A stretch of DNA of 11,582 nt from SIG510 sp045540975 (GTDB taxonomy: Bacteria > Bacillota > Clostridia > Oscillospirales > JAAYXM01). Made by a program: the position numbers and the translations under genes. Positions 7,036 through 11,582 of this stretch are shown here, piece by piece. The notes under the pieces were generated by a model. It was not told the origin of the DNA, ran no database searches, and saw only the letters and a program-made list of their open reading frames with translations. Each line of letters opens with the position of its first letter. The stretch's first letter is position 1. The stretch covers positions 1 to 11,582 of the forward strand of contig JAZQIE010000036.1 of NCBI GenBank assembly GCA_045540975.1, in the 5' to 3' direction.

Positions 7036-7910
7036 AACAACTGCTTCTTATCATAAACCCGGTTTCCGGAATGAAAAAGGCCGCGAAACGGCTTGCCGAT
7101 ATTGTTTCGGTCTTCAACCGTGCGGATTACGACACCCATGTATTCATCACCGCAAAGCGCGGAGATGCAACCCGTGTTGTATGTGAACGCGGCGGTTCGA
7201 TGGACCTCATTGTATGCTGCGGCGGTGACGGGACGTTAAACGAAACCGTGACCGGTATCATCCGCGCGAATCTCAACGTACCGCTCGGGTATATTCCGAC
7301 CGGCTCCACCAATGATTTTTCAAGCACCTTAAAGCTCAATTCCGACCCGAAAAAGGCCGCGGAGCAGATTGTAAACGGCACACCGACACCCTTGGATGTG
7401 GGGCGGTTCGGAGATTCGTATTTCACCTATATTGCATCGTTTGGTGCGTTTACCAAGGCGAGTTATTCCACCTCGCAAAACGCGAAGAATTCGCTCGGTC
7501 ATCTCGCGTATCTGCTCAGCGGGATTCAGGAGATTTCCGGGATTAAGAAAAAACATGTACGGATGCAGCTGGACACCGCGGTAGTGGAAGACGATTTTAT
7601 TTTCGGTGCGGTGTGCAATTCCACCAGTGTGGGCGGAGTCCTCACCCTTGCGCCCTCGCTTGTCGATCTTTCCGACGGGAAGTTCGAGGTGCTTTTGGTG
7701 CGCACTCCCAAAGATATTACCGAGCTTTCCGATCTCATCACCTCGCTCAACAACCAAACCTATGACTGTCGGATGCTCACCCTCCGCAGCGCAAGTAAGG
7801 TGACCGTCACAACCAATGAACTTTCCTGGTCGCTTGACGGCGAGTATGCGGAAGGCGCAAACCGTATTGAGATTGAAAACCTGCACAACCGTCTGGTGTT
7901 GGTATTGTAG
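7032..7910 (+). CDS. Diacylglycerol/lipid kinase family protein (DgkB/YegS/BmrU type)
   Basis: A 292-residue soluble lipid kinase that phosphorylates diacylglycerol or a related lipid with ATP to give phosphatidate. The N-terminus IINPVSGMKKA (7-17) is typical, the nucleotide-binding GGDGTLNE is at 64-71, PTGSTNDF at 89-96, LAPSLVDLSDGKFEV at about 206-220, and the C-terminal SLDGE, containing a conserved acidic motif, at 267-271. Length is usual for the family. I choose ATG 7032, which overlaps the stop of the PAP2 gene in an ATGA and has AAAGGTGA 7 nt upstream. Gene order with an acyltransferase and a PAP2 phosphatase points to turnover of phosphatidate and diacylglycerol. Other substrates of this family, such as undecaprenol or sphingoid-like lipids, are not excluded. 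Confidence 0.9.
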   Translation: MKQLLLIINPVSGMKKAAKRLADIVSVFNRADYDTHVFITAKRGDATRVVCERGGSMDLIVCCGGDGTLNETVTGIIRANLNVPLGYIPTGSTNDFSSTLKLNSDPKKAAEQIVNGTPTPLDVGRFGDSYFTYIASFGAFTKASYSTSQNAKNSLGHLAYLLSGIQEISGIKKKHVRMQLDTAVVEDDFIFGAVCNSTSVGGVLTLAPSLVDLSDGKFEVLLVRTPKDITELSDLITSLNNQTYDCRMLTLRSASKVTVTTNELSWSLDGEYAEGANRIEIENLHNRLVLVL

Positions 7911-7923
7911 GGTTGTCGTGTAT

Positions 7924-7952
7924 TTGACTCTCCCTACTTCCCGTGATAGAAC
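7924..7952 (+). promoter_or_regulatory. Candidate promoter of the phosphohexomutase gene
   Basis: TTGACT (7924-7929) and TAGAAC (7947-7952) are separated by 17 nt and lie just after the lipid-kinase stop codon. No terminator separates the lipid operon from this gene, so read-through is also possible. Confidence 0.55.
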
Positions 7953-7975
7953 TATAAAATGGAGGAATTGAGAAG

Positions 7976-9481
7976 ATGGATTACAAGAAACTGCAAAATG
8001 GCAGCGATATTCGCGGTGTTGCACTTGAAGGAATCGAGGGGCAGCACATCAACCTGACCGAAGAGGTTTGCCGCAACATTGGGCGCGGCTTTGCGCTTTG
8101 GCTGATGAAGAAGACCGGGAAAACCGCAGGTCTGCGCGTGGCGGTCGGGCGCGACTCCCGTCTGTCGGGCGAGACCCTTTGCGGCTGGATTTCTTCCGCG
8201 ATGGCGGAAGCGGGTCTTTCCGTGACCGATTTCGGCATGGCAAGTACCCCCGCGATGTTTATGTCCACCGTGACCGAAGGGTATTTGTTTGACGGCTCGG
8301 TCATGATTACCGCAAGCCATCTCCCCTTTAACCGCAACGGCTTTAAATTCTTCACCGCCGAGGGTGGTTTAGAGAAGGCAGACATCGCCGAGATTCTCGC
8401 CTTTGCGGCAAGCGATACCAAGACCGATATGGCGCCGTGCGAAATTACAAGTGCCGAGTTTATGGACACCTACTCCGCGATTTTGGTAGATAAAATCCGC
8501 ACCGCAACCGGTGAGGAGACTCCGCTTGCAGGCTTTTGCATTGTTGTGGATGCAGGCAACGGTGCAGGCGGTTTCTTTGCCGACAAGGTATTGAAGCCCT
8601 TGGGCGCAAACACCGACGGCAGCCGTTTCTTGGACCCTGACGGAAGTTTCCCGAATCACATTCCGAATCCCGAAAACAAGGAAGCAATGGAGAGTATTAC
8701 CGAGGCGGTACGCGAAACCAAAGCAGACCTTGGCATCATCTTTGACACCGATGTTGACCGCGCTGGCGCGGTACTGTCTGACGGAAGTGAGCTCAACCGC
8801 AACCGCATCATTGCGATGCTGGCGGCGATTTTACTCCGCGAGCATCCGGGTACCACCATCGTGACCGACTCGATTACTTCCACAGGTCTTGCGAAATTCA
8901 TCCGTGAAAAGGGCGGCATCCATCACCGCTTCAAGAGAGGATACCGCAATGTCATCAATGAGTCTGTCCGCCTCAATGCGCAGGGACAGGACAGTCAGCT
9001 TGCAATCGAGACCTCGGGTCACGGCGCTCTGAAGGAAAACTATTTCCTCGACGACGGCGCGTATCTGGTGACCAAGCTTCTGGTTGAACTTGCACGCGGC
9101 AAGAAGATGGGGTACACTCTGGAAAGTCTGCTGGCGGATTTGGAAGAGCCGTCTGAGAGTGTGGAATTCCGCATGAATATCGCGCTTGACGATTTCAAGA
9201 CATACGGACAATCTGTCATTGACGCGCTTACCGCTTATGCCGAAAAGCAGGACGGTTGGTCGCTCGCAGAGGATAATTATGAGGGTGTGCGTGTAAATCT
9301 TGACAGCGACCACGGTGACGGCTGGTTCTTGCTCCGTCTCTCCCTCCACGACCCCCTCCTTCCGCTCAACATTGAAAGCAACAGTGTGGGCGGTGCGAAA
9401 ATCATCGCAAAAGAGCTCGCGACCTTCCTCGCAAATTACGATAAACTCGATGCATCGTCTGTTTTGGACTTTGCAAAGTAA
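7976..9481 (+). CDS. Phosphomannomutase/phosphoglucomutase family protein
   Basis: A 501-residue cytoplasmic alpha-D-phosphohexomutase, which interconverts hexose 6-phosphate and hexose 1-phosphate for sugar-nucleotide synthesis. The order of motifs is complete: SDIRGVALEG near the N-terminus, GRDSRLSG at 58-65, the active-site TASHLPFNRNGFKFF with phosphoserine S114, the metal-binding DTDVDR at 257-262, and ETSGHGALKENYFLDDGAY at 345-363. The C-terminal phosphate-binding domain reads LSLHDPLLPLNIESNSVGG (455-473) instead of the common RxSxTEP loop, a variant I associate with one branch of the family. GGAGG at 7961-7965 lies 10 nt before the ATG. Whether mannose, glucose or glucosamine phosphate is the main substrate cannot be read from the sequence. 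Confidence 0.93.
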   Translation: MDYKKLQNGSDIRGVALEGIEGQHINLTEEVCRNIGRGFALWLMKKTGKTAGLRVAVGRDSRLSGETLCGWISSAMAEAGLSVTDFGMASTPAMFMSTVTEGYLFDGSVMITASHLPFNRNGFKFFTAEGGLEKADIAEILAFAASDTKTDMAPCEITSAEFMDTYSAILVDKIRTATGEETPLAGFCIVVDAGNGAGGFFADKVLKPLGANTDGSRFLDPDGSFPNHIPNPENKEAMESITEAVRETKADLGIIFDTDVDRAGAVLSDGSELNRNRIIAMLAAILLREHPGTTIVTDSITSTGLAKFIREKGGIHHRFKRGYRNVINESVRLNAQGQDSQLAIETSGHGALKENYFLDDGAYLVTKLLVELARGKKMGYTLESLLADLEEPSESVEFRMNIALDDFKTYGQSVIDALTAYAEKQDGWSLAEDNYEGVRVNLDSDHGDGWFLLRLSLHDPLLPLNIESNSVGGAKIIAKELATFLANYDKLDASSVLDFAK

Positions 9482-9490
9482 AAACAACAC

Positions 9491-9536
9491 AAAAACCTCC
9501 CGACTGTATGCGGTACAGTCGGGAGTTTTTCTTTTT
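9491..9536 (+). terminator. Bidirectional rho-independent terminator between convergent genes
   Basis: A perfect 12-bp stem (9497-9508 with 9514-9525, loop of 5) is followed on the plus strand by TTTTTCTTTTT. Upstream AAAAA (9491-9495) gives a U run on the minus strand too. It can end both the phosphohexomutase transcript and the convergent solute-binding protein transcript. Confidence 0.92.
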
Positions 9537-9543
9537 GAGAGAG

Positions 9544-9597
9544 TTTCCCCCCACCGTGGCAAGCGGCTTCATGCACAACCACTTGCCATCGGGGAAA
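9544..9597. repeat. Imperfect inverted repeat near the terminator
   Basis: Outer arms TTTCCCC (9544-9550) and GGGGAAA (9591-9597) and inner arms TGGCAAG (9557-9563) and CTTGCCA (9582-9588) can pair, with an asymmetric interior loop and an 18-nt apical loop. No T run follows on either strand, so it is not a simple terminator. Function is unknown; it would lie in the 3' untranslated part of the minus-strand mRNA. Confidence 0.45.
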
Positions 9598-9625
9598 AGA
9601 AGGAAAAAAATGAAACAGAAAAATC

Positions 9626-11194
9626 TTATTTCACGCGTGCCCAAGCACTGTTGTAGATTTCGAGCATTTCGTCAAGACCCAACGCCTTGACCTGCGCAAC
9701 ACCCTCGTTCCAAGCCTCATCGGTGAGCGGAACAACACGGAAGATGAACTTGTCCAGCCACTCTGCAACGTAGTTGGAGAGTGCATCGTAGTACTGGTTG
9801 AACACTGCAAGTTCTTCATCGTTGAAGGAAATCCAGTTTGCCGGGTTGACGTTGTCTTCGGTGTACGCGAAGATGGCAGGGTCAATCGGGGAGCCTGATG
9901 CAACGATTTCGTTGTATGCAAGCTCGTCTACGCGCTGCAGGAGACCTGCGGTTGCGGTACCGTACTTGAGCTGAACGGTTTCTTCGCCTTCCAGAATGTA
10001 TGCGCGGTTGCCGTCTGCATCCACCTTGTAAGTCTCGCCTTCCTTACCCCAGGAGAGGAGGTCCTTTGCGGTGTCGGAATACATATAGTCGAGGAAGCGG
10101 ATTGCATTCCCGATTCTGCCTTCGTTCTTGGTGTTCGGGACGGTGAGACCCGAGCGGACGATAGAGGTCTTTGCCATCTTCTGCTCGCCGCGGGTTGCAG
10201 CAGGCGGAACCATTGCCATGAATGCGAAGTCCGGATTTTCCAGACTCATCGGGACGTTGTAGTAGGACTGACGTACCAGATAGTGGTTGGTGAAGAAAAG
10301 CTTGCCTGTGGTGACATATTCGTCAAAGGTCGGGCCGTCCATGATGTGGCCGTTCGGATGTGCAAGGCCTTCGTTCTGCATCATGATGAGGAATTCGACC
10401 AGTTCGCGGGTACCGTTTTCGATTGCACCGAATTTCCATGTTTCATCGGTGAAGTCATAGTAGAAGAGCTGATCCAGATACGGCTGGAACATCGGGCCCA
10501 TAATGGTGAAAACCTGACCGCCGCCGCGCGGGCAGAACGGATAGGATTCCGGATAAAGTTTTTTGAGTTCGCGGCAAACCTCGACCAATTCGTCCAGAGT
10601 CTTCGGAACTTCCAAGTTGTGCTTTTCCAAAATGTCCTTGCGGTACAGCCAGCCCTGTGCGTTCTGCACGGTGGAGGTGCCGAGGACGACCGGCCAGTAG
10701 ACCTTGCCGTCTGCGCTCTTACGTTCGCGCTCCAAACCTGCGCGGACTTCGGGGTCATATGCATTCAGCGCCTTGTTGTAGTTCGGCATCTGATCGATGT
10801 AGTCATCGATTGAAATGAAGCCGCCCGCACTCGCGTGCTGGTCGACCAGTTGTTTGTTGTCCATATGGAGCAAATCCGGAAGGGTCTCTGCATCCGCGAA
10901 CATCAGGTTGATTTTGGTTGCGTAGTCACTGCCTGTGATTGCGGTGACATCAACGGTAGCGCCCGAACCTTCGATCAGGTACTGCCACATTTTCCACTCC
11001 GCGTTGTACGGCCAGCTTGCATGAGAGCCGACAACAACGGAAATCTCGGTTTCCGGAGTGAAGGGTTTTCCGTCTTCGCCCCACGGTGCTTCGCCCGCGG
11101 TGGAAGAGGTCGGGTTGGAGGTGCATGCCGCAAGGGACAATACCATGACGATTGCAAGTGCGAGTGCAAGACCTCTTCTGGTGAACATTTTCAT
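9626..11194 (-). CDS. Extracellular solute-binding lipoprotein (family 1, sugar ABC type)
   Basis: A 522-residue lipoprotein. The N-terminus has positively charged residues, a hydrophobic core and the lipobox LAAC with the lipidated cysteine at 24, followed by a Ser/Thr-rich linker. The mature part has features of large family-1 binding proteins of Clostridia and Paenibacillus (LplA-like): ISVVVGSHASWPYN, GSDYATKINLMFADAETLPDLL near residue 100, KVYWPVVLG with WLYRKDILEKH and PKTLDELVEVCRELK in the middle, and a C-terminal helical region. Such proteins capture oligosaccharides for two membrane permeases, but no permease genes are in the window. The first ATG is supported by GGAGG 7 nt upstream. 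The gene lies 62 nt downstream of an SLH gene on the same strand. The ligand is unknown. Confidence 0.9.
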   Translation of the reverse strand: MKMFTRRGLALALAIVMVLSLAACTSNPTSSTAGEAPWGEDGKPFTPETEISVVVGSHASWPYNAEWKMWQYLIEGSGATVDVTAITGSDYATKINLMFADAETLPDLLHMDNKQLVDQHASAGGFISIDDYIDQMPNYNKALNAYDPEVRAGLERERKSADGKVYWPVVLGTSTVQNAQGWLYRKDILEKHNLEVPKTLDELVEVCRELKKLYPESYPFCPRGGGQVFTIMGPMFQPYLDQLFYYDFTDETWKFGAIENGTRELVEFLIMMQNEGLAHPNGHIMDGPTFDEYVTTGKLFFTNHYLVRQSYYNVPMSLENPDFAFMAMVPPAATRGEQKMAKTSIVRSGLTVPNTKNEGRIGNAIRFLDYMYSDTAKDLLSWGKEGETYKVDADGNRAYILEGEETVQLKYGTATAGLLQRVDELAYNEIVASGSPIDPAIFAYTEDNVNPANWISFNDEELAVFNQYYDALSNYVAEWLDKFIFRVVPLTDEAWNEGVAQVKALGLDEMLEIYNSAWARVK

Positions 11195-11218
11195 AACGTT
11201 TCCTCCTTTTTTTATTGT

Positions 11219-11247
11219 ACCAAGGCGGAGTTTTTCTCCGCCTTGGT
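11219..11247 (-). terminator. Hairpin between the SLH gene and the solute-binding protein gene
   Basis: A 12-bp stem (11219-11230 with 11236-11247, loop of 5) lies between the SLH stop codon and the next ribosome binding site. On the minus strand it is followed by TACAATAAAAAAA, with no U run, so it may be a partial terminator or an mRNA-stabilising hairpin. No promoter is clear between it and the downstream gene. Confidence 0.5.
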
Positions 11248-11256
11248 TACTTACGG

Positions 11257-11397
11257 TTACTTTGCGAGGATGCGGTCGAGTAAGACCGCCACTTCAGCTC
11301 TTGTTGCATTGCCCTGCGGGTTGATTTTGCCGTTTGCACCTTGGATGAAGCCCTGACCGACCATGGATTTCACGGATTCGACCGCCCAGTCCGAAAT
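11257..11397 (-). CDS. C-terminal end of a second SLH-domain protein (truncated by artefact)
   Basis: Only the last 46 codons and the TAA (11257-11259) remain. The reading is ISDWAVESVKSMVG, then GFIQGANGKINPQGNATRAE, then VAVLLDRILAK. This is most of one SLH domain ending at the C-terminus, closely similar in pattern to the third SLH domain of the 974-residue protein (WAKGAVSALVKSGYANGSNG and TRAEIVTLLDRM). The protein would be anchored to cell-wall polysaccharide by C-terminal SLH domains. Genomic sequence stops at 11398, where an adapter begins, so the N-terminal part is missing for technical reasons and not because the gene is broken. It reads toward the solute-binding lipoprotein gene and may share its transcript. 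Confidence 0.85.
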   Translation of the reverse strand: MSDWAVESVKSMVGQGFIQGANGKINPQGNATRAEVAVLLDRILAK

Positions 11398-11398
11398 C
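11299..11398. repeat. 100-bp direct repeat, copy 1 (genomic)
   Basis: The stretch from TCTTGTTGCATT to CAGTCCGAAATC is identical, base for base as far as I can check, to 11483-11582. It lies in the SLH coding sequence and is continuous with genomic sequence on its left. It is taken to be the insert of the library molecule described below. Confidence 0.9.
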
Positions 11399-11482
11399 AA
11401 GTCGGAGGCCAAGCGGTCTTAGGAAGACAAAATATCTCTCCAACTCCTTGGCCCACAGAACGACATGGCTACGATCCGACTT
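11399..11482. other. Sequencing adapter: DNBSEQ/MGI library adapter with 10-nt barcode
   Basis: Three parts are visible. 11399-11430 (32 nt, from AAGTCGGAGGCCAAGC to AGGAAGACAA) matches the MGI read-1 adapter as I remember it. 11431-11440 (AATATCTCTC) sits where the sample barcode belongs. 11441-11482 (42 nt, CAACTCCTTGG to GATCCGACTT) is the reverse complement of the read-2 adapter, with one difference, C instead of T at 11453. The lengths 32+10+42 fill the gap between the two repeat copies exactly. This is technical sequence, not bacterial DNA. Confidence 0.93.
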
Positions 11483-11582
11483 TCTTGTTGCATTGCCCTG
11501 CGGGTTGATTTTGCCGTTTGCACCTTGGATGAAGCCCTGACCGACCATGGATTTCACGGATTCGACCGCCCAGTCCGAAATC
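11483..11582. repeat. 100-bp direct repeat, copy 2 (artefactual duplicate)
   Basis: An exact copy of 11299-11398 at an offset of 184 nt, starting at the first base after the adapter and ending with the window. It is best read as a second pass through the same short library insert, so it should not be annotated as a gene; an open frame that runs across the adapter here is spurious. Confidence 0.88.

Noticed and set aside
8831..9562. A 243-codon minus-strand open frame
   Set aside because: It is antisense to the phosphohexomutase gene, which has complete family motifs, and it also spans the terminator.
11294..11557. An 87-codon minus-strand open frame crossing 11399-11482
   Set aside because: It runs through the adapter and reads the same 100 bases in two different frames (184 is not a multiple of 3). 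It is a product of the artefact.
11299..11582. Two 100-bp direct repeats as a novel repeat, att site or CRISPR-like unit
   Set aside because: The spacer is adapter sequence and the second copy starts exactly at the adapter end, so a technical origin explains everything.

Overview
The window looks like a piece of a Gram-positive Clostridia-type chromosome, plausibly a gut Oscillospirales-like bacterium. The evidence is about 55-60% GC in most genes, strong AGGAGG-type ribosome binding sites, S-layer homology (SLH) surface proteins and a lipobox-bearing solute-binding protein. No RNA gene, CRISPR array, phage gene or insertion sequence is visible. The right end is not biological. At 11399-11482 lies what I recognise as a complete DNBSEQ/MGI library adapter with a 10-nt barcode, and the 100 genomic bases on its left are repeated exactly on its right up to the window end. 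Genomic sequence can be trusted only up to 11398.

Layout. (1) 1-1844, plus strand: a polar amino acid ABC uptake operon with the 3' end of a family-3 binding protein, a hairpin, a HisM/GlnP-type permease, an ATPase and a rho-independent terminator. (2) 1922-2428, minus: an AT-rich CDP-alcohol phosphatidyltransferase gene, compositionally foreign to its neighbours. (3) 2497-5520, minus: a 974-residue secreted protein with three SLH domains followed by about 13 propeller-like repeat units, with its own promoter and terminator. (4) 5548-7910, plus: a tightly coupled operon of a PlsC-like acyltransferase, a PAP2-type membrane phosphatase and a DgkB/YegS-type lipid kinase, joined by two 4-nt ATGA overlaps. 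(5) 7924-9536, plus: a phosphomannomutase/phosphoglucomutase with its own promoter and a bidirectional terminator. (6) 9626-11194, minus: a large family-1 solute-binding lipoprotein with no permease genes in view. (7) 11257-11397, minus: the C-terminal end of a second SLH protein, cut off by the adapter artefact.

How the genes fit together. The three-gene lipid operon has the parts for a phosphatidate/diacylglycerol cycle: acylation to phosphatidate, dephosphorylation to diacylglycerol, and rephosphorylation. The nearby CDP-alcohol phosphatidyltransferase could use CDP-diacylglycerol made from that pool. The phosphohexomutase would feed sugar-nucleotide and envelope polysaccharide synthesis, and the SLH proteins would bind cell-wall polysaccharide. 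The envelope theme is an inference from gene families. I find no convincing new defence or mobile system. The strongest anomaly is the sequencing-adapter concatemer at the right edge.
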